Origin: Deinococcus humi
Lineage (GTDB): Bacteria > Deinococcota > Deinococci > Deinococcales > Deinococcaceae
Reading direction: 5' to 3'
Assembly: GCF_014201875.1 (NCBI RefSeq)
Contig: NZ_JACHFL010000006.1
Location: forward strand, 124,001-188,000
DNA length: 64,000 nt
Below the pieces are notes generated by a model. It made no database searches. It worked only from the letters and a program-made list of their open reading frames with translations, and had not been told where the DNA came from. Position numbers and translations under genes: made by a program. Below are positions 25,932 through 35,663 of this stretch, piece after piece. Each line of letters starts with the position of its first letter. Position 1 is the first letter of the stretch.

Positions 25932-27092
25932 CTACGCAGGACTCGGTTCAGGGCCCGTGGCCCCAGTCAGGCGGTCTTTGACCATAAAGTTCGTCAGCAG
26001 CTTCCATAAGGGTTCCGGGAGTGTCAGGGCTTCCCGGTCATTGATCGAAAGCGTGGTCTGAATGTCCTGGCTTCGCCCAGCTTCTACTTTCTGTACCCAC
26101 TCCGGATCGAGCAGGAGCGCACGGCCCAACGCCACAAAGGATGCCCCCAGTTGGAGTGCTTGCACTGCATCCTCAGGACTCCAGACGTTGCCAACGGCAA
26201 TGAGCGGCGTCTGCGTCCCAAGACGCTCGGCAATCTGTTCCAAGCGGCTGCGCTTCAGATCGTCTCCGCGGCGTGGTTGGCCGGCATACTCCGACAACGA
26301 CACATGAACATAGTCCAGGTCCTGATCTTTCAGGGCCTCCACCAGACTCAGGGCGTCGTGCATGGTTAAGCCCTGCTCGTGAGGTTCTTCGGGAGAAAAG
26401 CGGTAACCCACCAGGAACGGGCCTTGGGCATGGGCGGCTACAACACGCTTGACCTCTGCAATCACGGCCAACGGGAAACGGAGGCGCTTCTCCAGCGAGC
26501 CGCCCCACCCGTCAGTGCGGCGATTGCTGTGGCCGGACAGGAATTGCTGAATGAGATAACCGTTGGCTCCGTGGATTTCGACGCCATCAAATCCAGCTTC
26601 AATGGCCCGACGGGTCGTCTGCCCAAAATCAAGCACGATGTCTTGAATTTCTTCCTGACTGAGCGCCCGAACTGACACAGGGCTCTCTGAGCGCAAGGGG
26701 CTGCCTGGCGGCGGCACATCACTGGCCGAGGCAACGTCGTTGTCGACGAGTTCGGGTGGGGCTTGATGACCAGCATGAAACATTTGAAGGACGGCCCGCG
26801 CCCCTCCGCTCTTGACCGCCTGTGCCAGCGCCTTCAGGCTCTCCAGGCGATCATCACGTTCCGCCCCAAATTGACCGTGGAATCCCTTGCCATTCGGCGT
26901 GACATAGGTGACTGCCGTGAGCGCCAGCCCAACACCTTTTGAACGCCTCGCGATGTAGTTCAGTTCGGCTCTGGAAACCGAATCGTCAGGATCGGACGAC
27001 CAGGTGGTCATTGGAGCCAAAACCAGGCGGTTTCTGACGTGGACACCACTCTGGAAAGTGTAGGGCTCGAAGAGCGCGGAGAGATCCTGCAT
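25932..27092 (-). CDS. NADH:flavin oxidoreductase, old yellow enzyme family
   Basis: A 386-residue TIM-barrel flavoprotein. Start at ATG 27092 (MQDLSALFEP); TAGGGT lies 7 bases upstream, suggesting a leaderless message. Family marks in order: NRLVLAPMTTW (FMN-binding strand 1), MFHAGHQAP, the active-site segment FDGVEIHGANGYLIQQF, RTDGWGGSLEKR and the late phosphate-binding strands IAVGNVW and VALGRALLLDPEW. It would reduce activated C=C bonds of enones or nitro compounds with NAD(P)H. It stands alone between IS relics and a coding-poor gap. Natural substrate unknown. Confidence 0.9.
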   Translation of the reverse strand: MQDLSALFEPYTFQSGVHVRNRLVLAPMTTWSSDPDDSVSRAELNYIARRSKGVGLALTAVTYVTPNGKGFHGQFGAERDDRLESLKALAQAVKSGGARAVLQMFHAGHQAPPELVDNDVASASDVPPPGSPLRSESPVSVRALSQEEIQDIVLDFGQTTRRAIEAGFDGVEIHGANGYLIQQFLSGHSNRRTDGWGGSLEKRLRFPLAVIAEVKRVVAAHAQGPFLVGYRFSPEEPHEQGLTMHDALSLVEALKDQDLDYVHVSLSEYAGQPRRGDDLKRSRLEQIAERLGTQTPLIAVGNVWSPEDAVQALQLGASFVALGRALLLDPEWVQKVEAGRSQDIQTTLSINDREALTLPEPLWKLLTNFMVKDRLTGATGPEPSPA

Positions 27093-27540
27093 AGGAGATA
27101 CCCTAAACTTTTCACTGTATAAAATCAAGTAGTACATTTAGCAAACCAATATTTTCGAGATGCAACTGCTCAGCAGCCTCGGGAAATTGAGCGATCCTTG
27201 AATGCTAGCCGCGGTGGCGTGCGGCTTGTGCAGGGCCGATGAGGCGGGCATCGGGGCGTTGATCCGCGTGTCAGCGGCCTAGACCATCTGGCCGACGCGT
27301 CATGCGAGGGGCCGCCTGCTGAACACTGAACTGTGAAGGAGGCCCCTCCCTGCCCGGGAGCCGGGGAGCTTCTGACTGTGGGCCACCCCGGCACCCTCCC
27401 CCAACAACTGCCACAACCCTTTTGCGCCGTTCGGGCAGGCGGCTGGAGCAGAGTGCTGATCGTGCAGTGCGGCTCTGGTTCATTGGATTCGATGCATATG
27501 TTTGACAGTTGCTGTATTCGACGCTCTCTTAGAGAAATCA
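27093..27540. other. coding-poor stretch with an IS terminal-repeat relic
   Basis: CCAACAACTGCCACAACC at 27402-27419 closely matches the right terminal repeat of the outer IS at 41534-41550, so part of this stretch is IS debris. No transposase frame survives. The minus-strand promoter of the flavoprotein (TATACA and TAGGGT) lies at its left end. The right end leads into an orphan terminator. Confidence 0.4.
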
Positions 27541-27543
27541 AGA

Positions 27544-27565
27544 CGGCCTTCGGGCCGCTTTTTTT
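27544..27565 (+). terminator. orphan intrinsic terminator
   Basis: CGGCC-TTCG-GGCCG with a UUCG tetraloop and seven T is a textbook terminator on the plus strand. No plus-strand gene precedes it within 400 bases, so it may end a short non-coding transcript. Confidence 0.75.
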
Positions 27566-27573
27566 GCCTTCAG

Positions 27574-27613
27574 GAAGGTCAGCACACCAGCCCATCCCAG
27601 TGTGCTGACCTTC
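27574..27613. repeat. 14-bp perfect inverted repeat with 12-base loop
   Basis: GAAGGTCAGCACAC and GTGTGCTGACCTTC. It begins 9 bases after the orphan terminator's T-run. No T-run follows it. It could be a protein-binding site or an IS/MITE arm. Confidence 0.55.
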
Positions 27614-27908
27614 GTGTATTTCAAAATGGTCCGGCAAGACGCGTGCACAAGCGAAGGATGGCGCTTGGGCGGCCTGGCGCCGTGGGCGCAGCTGCGCCCT
27701 TCATCAAGCTGTCCGTCACCGATACCCGTCCCCCAGGGCATTCCACGCTGTGCTGCACGTTGGTCAGTCCCAAGTCAGTGCCTTTTCATCCCTCCTGGCC
27801 GTCGCCTGGGAGGTCAGGAGAAGAAGGCCCTGGAAAATAATCCTGAGGTTTTGACTTGCCCCCTGTCAGGCAGGCGTGAGACTGGCCTGGGTACGTTGCG
27901 CTCTGCCT

Positions 27909-28997
27909 ATGCTCACCAACCCGCTGCTGATGAACCTTGCGCTGCTCGTGGCCGGTCTGTTCACGGTCAGCCTGACGTACGTGCGCGCGAGCGTGTCCGA
28001 GGCCTGGACCCGGCTCTTGGTGCGCTACGCCCTGATGGTGGGCACCAGCGTTGCGCTGATGGTGAACACCATCCCCCTGGGACCAGGGCTGCTGTACGAC
28101 TTCCGCACTGTCCCGGTGGCGCTGGCCAGCCGCCGCAACGGTTGGCTGGCTGGGCTCGCGGTGGCCCTGCCTCTGGGCGTGTATCGCTGGCTGCTGGGCG
28201 GCCTGGGCCAGGTGCCTGCCTGCATCAATCTGCTGCTGGTCGCCCTGCTGGCTGGCTGGGGCCGCCCCGCTTTTACCCGGCGTTCCGGGAACGTGGGCCC
28301 GGCCCTCTATACCCGCTGGAGGGAAGCACTTCAGATCTTTGCCATGGCCAACCTCACGACCTTCGTGGCCTTCGCGCTGGCAGCCAAGCCCGTCGCCGAG
28401 GCCCTGGGGGTATACACGCTGTTCACCCTCCTGAGCACCGTGGGCATGGTAGCGGGGCACCTCGTGGTGCAGACCCGTCTCAGTGCTCTGGCCAACGCAG
28501 CCACCCTGGGACAGCTGGCGTTCACCGACGGGCTGACCGGTGCCCTCAATCGCCGTCAGTTCGACCTGGATCTGCCACAGGCGGGCCCCGCGTCCTACCT
28601 GTTGCTGCTGGACCTGGATCACTTCAAGCAGGTCAATGACAGCCACGGCCACGCGGCCGGGGACCGGGTGCTTGGGGCACTGGCCGACGTGGTCCGCCAG
28701 AGTGTGCGTCCGTCGGACCGGGTCTATCGCCTGGGTGGGGAGGAATTCGTGGTGCTGCTGCATCACTGCCAGCCGGATGCGGCGCTGCTGGTGGCCGAAC
28801 GGGTGCGGGCGAGCATCGAGGGGCGACTCGCGGGGCTGGCTGGCGTGCCAGGGGTCATCACTGTGTCCGGCGGTCTGGTGCCTGCGCGCGGCGCGGCGTC
28901 GCTGGCAGCCGCCGATACCTGGCTGTATGCCGCCAAAGCAGCTGGCCGTAACCGCATGTTCTCGTGGCTGGGCGCAGGCGAAAACCTCATGTCCTGA
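27909..28997 (+). CDS. membrane diguanylate cyclase (GGDEF)
   Basis: A 362-residue protein with about five or six N-terminal TM segments of the 5TMR-LYT type (about 1-185, including LYDFRTVPVALASRRNG) and a C-terminal GGDEF domain (about 205-355). The domain has TDGLTGALNRRQFD, DLDHFKQVNDSHGHAAGD and the active motif RLGGEEFVVLL, so it should make cyclic di-GMP. There is no RxxD inhibitory motif just before the active site. The start was set at ATG 27909; an upstream GTG-like extension adds a few residues only. It is monocistronic and its signal is unknown. Confidence 0.9.
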   Translation: MLTNPLLMNLALLVAGLFTVSLTYVRASVSEAWTRLLVRYALMVGTSVALMVNTIPLGPGLLYDFRTVPVALASRRNGWLAGLAVALPLGVYRWLLGGLGQVPACINLLLVALLAGWGRPAFTRRSGNVGPALYTRWREALQIFAMANLTTFVAFALAAKPVAEALGVYTLFTLLSTVGMVAGHLVVQTRLSALANAATLGQLAFTDGLTGALNRRQFDLDLPQAGPASYLLLLDLDHFKQVNDSHGHAAGDRVLGALADVVRQSVRPSDRVYRLGGEEFVVLLHHCQPDAALLVAERVRASIEGRLAGLAGVPGVITVSGGLVPARGAASLAAADTWLYAAKAAGRNRMFSWLGAGENLMS

Positions 28998-29267
28998 ACA
29001 AGCAGCACCTGGAGAGTCCAGCAGGCCCTCAGGGGACTGTGGGATAGGAACGCGAGCAATGTCTCGGTGGGATCACGACACGGAGACGGCCTGGTGGCGC
29101 GCCTGAGCGTACAGCTAGGGCTGATCCGTGTCGTGAACTCTTTTAGAAAAGATTTTCAAAATATCGGGAATATTGGACTTGCAAGATTGATTTCTGATGG
29201 CTTCGGAGCGTAGGCCCATTGGCTCAGCGTAGATGCTCGCACGCTGCCCCTGTCCCTCGCAGGCTGC

Positions 29268-29801
29268 GTGAGCCTCTACTTCAATGAGGAAGAGCTTCAG
29301 CCCTTGATTTTCCACGACCCCGCCGCGACACTGCAGACCACGGGCGACACCCTGTTGTCTGCCCATCAGACCATGCAGTTCCCACATGTCGACGCGCTAT
29401 TTCGGTACGGTGAACCAGCACTGCAACAGTGGATGGCTGATCTCCTCGGTCAAGCGCCTGAAGCGCTGCTGACGCAGAGTGACATCGGCGCTCCCGAGCA
29501 CCCTGCACTCGACCAACTGGACCAGAGGCTTCGGGCCGCGCATCCCATGTGGGTGGGGGGTACGGTCGCTCAGCTGGGCGGGTGGTGTTGGGGCTGACCG
29601 GATGAAGCCTGGGATGAACGCGAGAACCAGGGACAACGCCTGGTCCTGACGACCTTCGAGAACAGTGAGCCGTGGATTGAAGGGTGGTGGACAGGACACG
29701 GTTTTGAGGCCACGGCGCACCTCACCCGAATACAGGAGCCAGGCTGGATCAACAAGGATGTTGTGGCCGTTGAACACCTCTACCGGCGGCGGTTGTGGTG
29801 A
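29268..29801 (+). pseudogene. hypothetical protein interrupted by an in-frame TGA
   Basis: A frame from GTG 29268 encodes 109 residues (acidic start, then HVDALFRYGEPALQQW) and meets TGA at 29595-29597, after a Trp/Cys/Gly-rich GGWCWG. The same frame then continues for 67 sense codons (DEAWDERENQGQRLV, PGWINKDVVAVEHLY) to TGA 29801 with the same protein-like composition. It is therefore one gene broken by a single stop, by mutation or sequencing error; recoding at UGA cannot be excluded. No family is recognised. Confidence 0.55.
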
Positions 29802-29913
29802 CGAACCCTTCTTGACGCTCCACCAGCAACCACCGCTGACATGCTGCTTTATGTCGTCGGAAAAGCCCATGCTGGACGCACCGGGTGATGGCATGCTCAG
29901 CTTCAATTGACAT

Positions 29914-31161
29914 TTATTCGGTTGTCTCTCTTTTTGATGTGTCGCCGCACGTCAGGCCGGACGCCGTGGTGAACATGTCCTCGCTGAACGCTGAGATGTC
30001 CGTATTGTCGGGGAGCAGCACGCGGTAATGCACGCCTCGTCCGGCACCCTCACGGACGAGCATGCCGGCTGCCACGAGGCCCTCCAGATCGCGCAGCGCG
30101 GTGTCCTCGCTGATCGGCCGACGCCGCAGCCCACCTGAGGCCTGGCCTTGACCAGCTAGACGCACGTACTTCCGGCGGGTGAGCTTTCCATCGAATGGCT
30201 CGAACAGTCGGTTCAGGACGTCCAACTGCCGTTCATTCAGCGCCGCAGCGCGGTGGTGGTCGAAGTAAGCGCGCTTGGCACGCACCGCGCCCAGGGCCTG
30301 CTGGGTCTGCTCGGTGGCGTCGAGGACGCGCTGAAGGAACCACCTCAGCCACGCCGTGACGTCTGGAGTGTGCTGTCGCTGGGTGCGTTCCAAGATCTCG
30401 TAGTATTCCCGCTGGTGCTCCTGGATCTGACGGGACAGGGAGTAGTGCCGCTCGCTGCGCCGGTCGGCGCGGGCGAGCAGCAGATCGCTGATCACCCGCG
30501 CGAGGCGCCCGTTGCCGTCTTCGAAGGGATGAATGGTCAGAAAGTGCAGGTGCGCGAGGCCAGCCTTGACGACTGGGTCGAGGTGCTGCTCGGCTTCCAG
30601 CCACGCCAGGAAGTCGTCCATCAGGTTCGGGACGCGGCCGGCTGCCGGCGCCTCGAAGTACACGGTGGGCTTGTCGAGACGGTTGCCGACGACTTGCATG
30701 GGGCCGTGCACGTCGGTGCGGTACTGGCCGGTGAGGATTGGGGTGATGCCGCTCTGCCCGGTGGGGAACAGGGCTTTGTGCCAGCGCAACAGGCGATCTT
30801 CGGTGAGAGACTCAGAGGCGTTCCGGGTGGCGTCGAGGGTGACGTCGACCACGCCGACGACGTCGCAGTGAAGTTCGGGCAGGCCCGCGTACGGAAGGCC
30901 CAGGCGCCGGGCCACGCTGGAGCGGACTTTCATCTCGTCGAGCACCTCGCCCTCGATGCGGGTGCTGCGGGCGGCGTCGTCGGTCAGGGCGTCCATCAGG
31001 GCGTTCTGTTGGGCGTCCAGCCCCAGAATGCTGAGCTGTCCGCTGAGGACGCCGCGCTGGAAGTTGACCTGTGCGAGCAGGTTCGACACGGCGGCACTGT
31101 CCCAGGTGAAGTTCGTCCAGCCGGGATGGTCATGCAGATAGCGCGGCTGAAAGCGGGTCAT
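29914..31161 (-). CDS. Fic family protein (AMPylase-type) with C-terminal winged helix
   Basis: A 415-residue protein. The N-terminal DUF4172-like part carries the inhibitory helix STRIEGE (Ser66, Glu70, Gly71), a class II arrangement. The Fic core has HPFEDGNGRLAR with catalytic His at about 211, and the flap region TGQYRTD. The C-terminal third (about 300-395, ALNERQLDVLNRLFEP and ISEDTALRDLEGLVAAGML) is a winged-helix domain. Such proteins transfer AMP or related groups to hydroxyl side chains, with activity restrained by the inhibitory Glu. Promoter and operator repeats upstream point to autoregulation. No antitoxin gene is adjacent. Confidence 0.92.
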   Translation of the reverse strand: MTRFQPRYLHDHPGWTNFTWDSAAVSNLLAQVNFQRGVLSGQLSILGLDAQQNALMDALTDDAARSTRIEGEVLDEMKVRSSVARRLGLPYAGLPELHCDVVGVVDVTLDATRNASESLTEDRLLRWHKALFPTGQSGITPILTGQYRTDVHGPMQVVGNRLDKPTVYFEAPAAGRVPNLMDDFLAWLEAEQHLDPVVKAGLAHLHFLTIHPFEDGNGRLARVISDLLLARADRRSERHYSLSRQIQEHQREYYEILERTQRQHTPDVTAWLRWFLQRVLDATEQTQQALGAVRAKRAYFDHHRAAALNERQLDVLNRLFEPFDGKLTRRKYVRLAGQGQASGGLRRRPISEDTALRDLEGLVAAGMLVREGAGRGVHYRVLLPDNTDISAFSEDMFTTASGLTCGDTSKRETTE

Positions 31162-31230
31162 GCGGCGATTCTACCACTCAAATGCCGCATTATTAGCGGC
31201 GATTGGTATCCGCAATCGCCGCATTGCCGC
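31162..31230 (-). promoter_or_regulatory. leaderless promoter and five-copy operator of the Fic gene
   Basis: TAGAAT on the minus strand (31168-31173) ends 6 bases before the ATG, with no ribosome site. GCGGCGATT or its complement occurs at 31162-31170, 31196-31204 and 31214-31222, and shorter variants (AATGCCGC, ATTGCCGC) occur at about 31180-31187 and 31223-31230. Two of them form the perfect palindrome GCGGCGATTG-N7-CAATCGCCGC at 31196-31222. Confidence 0.6.
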
Positions 31231-31300
31231 GGCGCAGCGGGCATAGCCAGGGAGCCTGGAGAAGCCACGAAGCGAAGGATGGCCCTCCAGTCAGGCTGTC

Positions 31301-31755
31301 TCAGGGCTGCTTTTTCACCGATGCGGGTGAAACAACTGTGGACGCATCCGCCCCGAAGTGTCCGCTGAGCTTCAGGAGCAGGACGGGGGCGGGATGCTGG
31401 GCGTCCCACTGATGCAGATTGGAGGTGTTGAGGTAAGGATCGAGGGCGGGCCGAAAGGCGTCCACGCTGCTGTAGAGCTTGAAATTCCTGACATCGTTGT
31501 CGATGCGGATGTCAAGCTGCCCTGCATTGGCCTGATGGATATTGCTCTTCAGAACGATTGTTGCCGCCGCCCAGCCGTTCGCCGCCTGCTGTCTGGGAGA
31601 ACCAGTCGTTGAAGGTGGGCATGACCAGAGCGTAGATGCCGGCTGGCTCGAACGCACCTGTGAAGGTCACCTCGCCCGTGTTGCCATTGGGCTCCAGCGC
31701 GGCATGAAGGATTGAACCGCAGAAGGAACACGCCGGGGAAGCGCAGCATAGGGGC
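31301..31755 (-). pseudogene. frameshifted hypothetical gene upstream of rarA
   Basis: The minus strand encodes SILHAALEPNGNTGEVTFTG and VMPTFNDWFSQTAGGE in one frame up to about 31565. It then continues after a one-base shift with IVLKSNIHQANAGQLDIRI and LYSSVDAFRPALDPYLNTS, ending at 31301. Both halves look like a single secreted or periplasmic protein. The 5' end runs into the start of rarA on the other strand, so the original start is uncertain. No family is recognised. Confidence 0.45.
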
Positions 31756-33345
31756 ATGAGCATGCCCACCGGCCTCTTCGAGCACGCAGACGAATCGTAC
31801 CGGCCACTGGCCGAGCGCCTGCGCCCGCGCACCCTGGACGAGCTGATCGGCCAGAAGCACTTGATGGTGCGTGGCGCGCCCCTGGAGGTCGCCAGGCGCA
31901 CCCGCAAGGTGCAGAGCCTGATCCTGCACGGCCCTCCGGGGACCGGGAAGACCACGCTGGCTAGGGCGCTGGCCAACACCATGGATGCCGACTTCGTGGC
32001 CATGAGCGCCACCAACGCCGGCAAGGCCGAGCTGGCCAAGGTGGTCGAGCAGGCACGCGCCGCCCGGTTGCGCGGGCGCTCCACCATCCTCTTCCTCGAC
32101 GAGATCCACCGCTGGAACCGCACCCAGCAAGACGCCCTGCTGCCGGAGATCGAGAGCGGGAATATCACCTTGATCGGCGCCACTACAGAGAATCCTGGCT
32201 TCACCCTGGTGGGGGCATTGCGCTCGAGGGCCCGCATCGTCGAGGTCAGGGCGCTCACCCACGAGGACATCCTCGAGCTGCTGGCACGCGCGGAAAGCGT
32301 GGAGCACAAGAGGCTGCCGCTGACCCCCGAAGCGCGGGCGTCGATCGCCGAGCAGTGCGGCGGCGACGCGCGCATGGCGCTGGGCATGGCCGAGGCGGTC
32401 TGGATGTCCGGGCCCGACCACGACCTCACGCCCGAGGAACTCAACGTGGTCGCGCCGGTGGCCCGGGGCCGTCACGGGCGGAACGCGGAGGCCCTGTACG
32501 ACCTGCTCTCGGCCCTCCACAAGGCCATGCGCGGATCCGACGTCGACGCCGCCCTGCTTTACACGGCCATGCTGCTCGAGGGGGGCGAGGACCCCTACGC
32601 CATCATCCGCCGCGTGCAGGCCTGCGCCTCGGAGGACGTCGGGCTGGCCGACCCCCAGGCGATGGTCCAGGCCGACGCGGCCTGGTCGGCAATGCTGCGG
32701 CTCGGGCCGGCCGAGGGGCGGCTGCCGCTGGCGCAGGCGGTGATCTACGTGGCCAGCGCACCCAAATCGAACTCGGCCTACACGGCGCTGAATGGCGCCA
32801 TGGCCCTGGCGCGGGCCAACCCGACCCTGATGCCGCCCTTGCACATGATGAACGCGCCTACCGATTACCAGCGCGCCCTGGGGCGCAAGCAGGGCTACGC
32901 CTACGATCACGACTACGCACGGGCCTACAGCGGCCAGCAGCGCTTGCCCGACGAGTTCGCCGGGCTCGAGCTGTACACCCCCAGCGCCCAGGGCTACGAG
33001 GCCAAGGTGCTCGCTCCCCGGGTGGCCCACTGGCGCGCCCTGCGCGGCACGCCGCAGCCGCTGGCCAGCGAGCCGGAGGGCGGGGCAGTCGACGCGCGCC
33101 TGGCCCAGCAGGCCGGGGAGAAGGCGGGACAGAAGGCTGAGGCACAGGGGACAAGTCCCGTGATCCCGGCCATCAGCATGCCCCCGGGCGTCGACTGCCC
33201 CGCCCAGGCCATGCGCAAGGAGGACCGCGCCGCGCGCAAGAAGGAGAAGACCGCCAAGGCGGACGCTGAGGTCAAGAGCAAGGGAGGCGCCAAGGCAGCG
33301 CGCACGCCGGCCAGGTCAGCAGCGCAGAAGGGGGGCAAGGCGTGA
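31756..33345 (+). CDS. rarA: replication-associated recombination protein A (RarA/MgsA AAA ATPase)
   Basis: A 529-residue clamp-loader-like ATPase. N-terminal RPRTLDELIGQKHLM, Walker A GPPGTGKTTLA, Walker B ILFLDEIHRWN, sensor 1 ATTENPGF and the arginine-finger region GALRSRARIVEV are all present, followed by the C-terminal oligomerisation domain (NAPTDYQRALGRKQGYAYDHD). RarA acts at stalled replication forks with SSB and RecA. It is about 90 residues longer than usual because of a Lys/Ala-rich tail (about 455-529: KKEKTAKADAEVKSKGG), which may bind DNA. Monocistronic. The function by family is clear. Confidence 0.95.
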   Translation: MSMPTGLFEHADESYRPLAERLRPRTLDELIGQKHLMVRGAPLEVARRTRKVQSLILHGPPGTGKTTLARALANTMDADFVAMSATNAGKAELAKVVEQARAARLRGRSTILFLDEIHRWNRTQQDALLPEIESGNITLIGATTENPGFTLVGALRSRARIVEVRALTHEDILELLARAESVEHKRLPLTPEARASIAEQCGGDARMALGMAEAVWMSGPDHDLTPEELNVVAPVARGRHGRNAEALYDLLSALHKAMRGSDVDAALLYTAMLLEGGEDPYAIIRRVQACASEDVGLADPQAMVQADAAWSAMLRLGPAEGRLPLAQAVIYVASAPKSNSAYTALNGAMALARANPTLMPPLHMMNAPTDYQRALGRKQGYAYDHDYARAYSGQQRLPDEFAGLELYTPSAQGYEAKVLAPRVAHWRALRGTPQPLASEPEGGAVDARLAQQAGEKAGQKAEAQGTSPVIPAISMPPGVDCPAQAMRKEDRAARKKEKTAKADAEVKSKGGAKAARTPARSAAQKGGKA

Positions 33346-33806
33346 GTGTCTCACCCATGACCGGGCCGTGCAGGTCGCCCTGGCTGAGATCGCCGCACCC
33401 ACCGGCGAGATGACCTCTCCGGGCCCAACTGGGTGGCTCTGCGATCGGAGGATGGTTCACAGCCTCGTGCGTCATCAGCACGATGTGTCCGGTCCGTCCC
33501 CCGACGAATCTTCGACGCCACCCTTGAACCACCATGGACGCAGGAGGAAGCGGAACCTGGGCCTGGCACTCAATCACGTTGTTCCGCTCATCGCATGTCT
33601 GCGTGGATGGGCTGTCTCCAGCTCGGCCCACCAGGCGCCAGTCATGAGCGGCTTTCTGCGGAACAGCCAGCGCGTCTGCATGGAGCTGGACGGTATGTGA
33701 GCTCGTCATTTTTCTTTTTGTGCTGCCTTTTTGCGTCCTGGAAGTCATGGTCCTCAAGGTGTCAGGTGCTGAGGCGAAGAAGTGTCGGGCCGTGACGCCG
33801 GCGCCC
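33346..33806. other. coding-poor stretch between rarA and the PadR gene
   Basis: The longest minus-strand frame here shows some protein-like stretches but no family motif and overlaps the rarA end, so I treat it as chance or a decayed gene. No IS end is recognisable. Confidence 0.35.
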
Positions 33807-33834
33807 TTGCAAAGCACGCCCGCTCTTGTATTGT
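33807..33834 (+). promoter_or_regulatory. promoter of the PadR operon
   Basis: TTGCAA (33807-33812), 16-base spacer and TATTGT (33829-33834) make a plausible sigma-70-type promoter. GGAGG lies just before the ATG at 33864. A short TCAG-ACA-CTGA repeat sits just downstream of the -10 box and may be the regulator's site. Confidence 0.5.
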
Positions 33835-33863
33835 GATACTCAGACACTGATAACGGAGGCCCA

Positions 33864-34190
33864 ATGGAACCGAACCTGCTCAAAGGCAACCTGGACCTGA
33901 TCCTGCTCTCCATCCTCGAGGGTGGCGAGAAGTACGGCCTGGACATCACCAAGGAGGCCAACGCCCGCACACAGGGGTACTTCGACCTGAACGCGGGCAG
34001 CCTCTATCCGGCCCTGCACCGCCTGGAACGCGCCGGGTGGGTCCGCAGCGAGAACCGGCCCCCCCCACGCGGCGGTCCCAGGGTCCGCTACTACCAGCTC
34101 ACCGGGGCAGGCCAGCAGGCCCTGGCCGACAAACGCCATGCCTACGACACCTTCGACGACGCCCTGCGCGCCCTGTGGCGGCCGGCATGA
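33864..34190 (+). CDS. PadR family transcriptional regulator
   Basis: A 108-residue winged-helix repressor. The family core LLKGNLDLILLSILEGGEKYGLDI (split here by the usual helix turns), the recognition part NAGSLYPALHRLERAGWV and the wing RVRYYQLTGAGQQAL are complete. The C-terminal dimerisation helix is short. PadR regulators usually control the membrane proteins encoded next to them and respond to small molecules or envelope stress. The stop overlaps the next start (ATGA), so it is the first gene of a coupled three-gene operon. Confidence 0.93.
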   Translation: MEPNLLKGNLDLILLSILEGGEKYGLDITKEANARTQGYFDLNAGSLYPALHRLERAGWVRSENRPPPRGGPRVRYYQLTGAGQQALADKRHAYDTFDDALRALWRPA

Positions 34191-34590
34191 CCGAGCTCGA
34201 TCGCTACCTCGAGCAGGCCACCCGGGGCCTGTTCGGCGCACGTCGCCGCGCAGTGCGGGAGGAACTGCACGGCAACCTGGTGCAGCACGCCCTCGACCTG
34301 CAGGTCAGCGGCCTCTCGCCCGAGGAAGCGCTGCAAGGCGCCCTGCGCGCCTTCGGCTCCCCGGCCCGGGTCCGTCAGGGCCTGCTGAGGGTGCATACAC
34401 TGCCCCTCGTCGTCACCGGGCTGCTGATGGTTTCGAGTGTCGGGACGGTGGCGCTGGGCGTCGCCGTCCGCGAGATGCCAGTCCGGTCCGCCTCTCCGGT
34501 GACCTGCCCGACTGGGCCGAGCCAGACCTCTGAACATCGGGAGCCCGAATGCCGCCGTTCAGTGCCGTCCATGCCGCCAAAAGGAGCACG

Positions 34591-34594
<4 letters not shown>
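34187..34594 (+). CDS. small membrane protein with permease-prefix/HAAS-like domain
   Basis: The 135-residue product starts with the permease-prefix helix bundle ([39 protein letters not shown]) and has one TM segment ([19 protein letters not shown]). Proteins of this type commonly follow PadR regulators and are their sensory or target partners. Its start lies within the PadR stop and its stop within the next GTG start, so translation of all three genes is coupled. The tail after the TM segment is short and Ser/Pro-rich. Confidence 0.75.
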
Positions 34595-35333
<739 letters not shown>

Positions 35334-35349
<16 letters not shown>

Positions 35350-35600
35350 CCGAACACCGCAAGCCTTGGGAATGCGGCGAGAGCAGCGGAGCGGCACTGC
35401 TTGATGGAGTGGGGCTGGAGCCCGTGTCGAGTAAGGGCGCTGTGGACCTCCTCAGTGGTCAGATGGCGGGCATGGTTCAACCTGATCTGGTCAGCACAAT
35501 GCTGGTGCCGGCGAGGTCCATCGGGGTGCTGGTTGGCGCTTGAGTCCGGCCTGACTCTCCTTGGCGCTCTGAAGCGAATGCCGGCCGAACCCCAGGCCAA
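35334..35600 (-). CDS. doubtful small basic protein
   Basis: A minus-strand frame gives [20 protein letters not shown], a helix-like segment that could be part of an HTH protein, within an otherwise unremarkable sequence. It overlaps the lepB end and leads into IS debris. It may be the relic of a DNA-binding protein; I recognise no family. Confidence 0.22.
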
Positions 35601-35663
35601 CGGCCAGTTCCAGACACAACAGACCCAGGAGAACGTGGGGCAGATCAGGGCTGCTTGAGGGCA

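Noticed and set aside
29914..31161. Fic protein as half of a toxin-antitoxin pair
   Set aside because: The inhibitory helix is within the protein (class II), and no small antitoxin gene is adjacent.
31549..33030. Long minus-strand frame opposite rarA
   Set aside because: Its His/Gly/Arg-rich content is the complement of conserved rarA codons, and it has no family motif.
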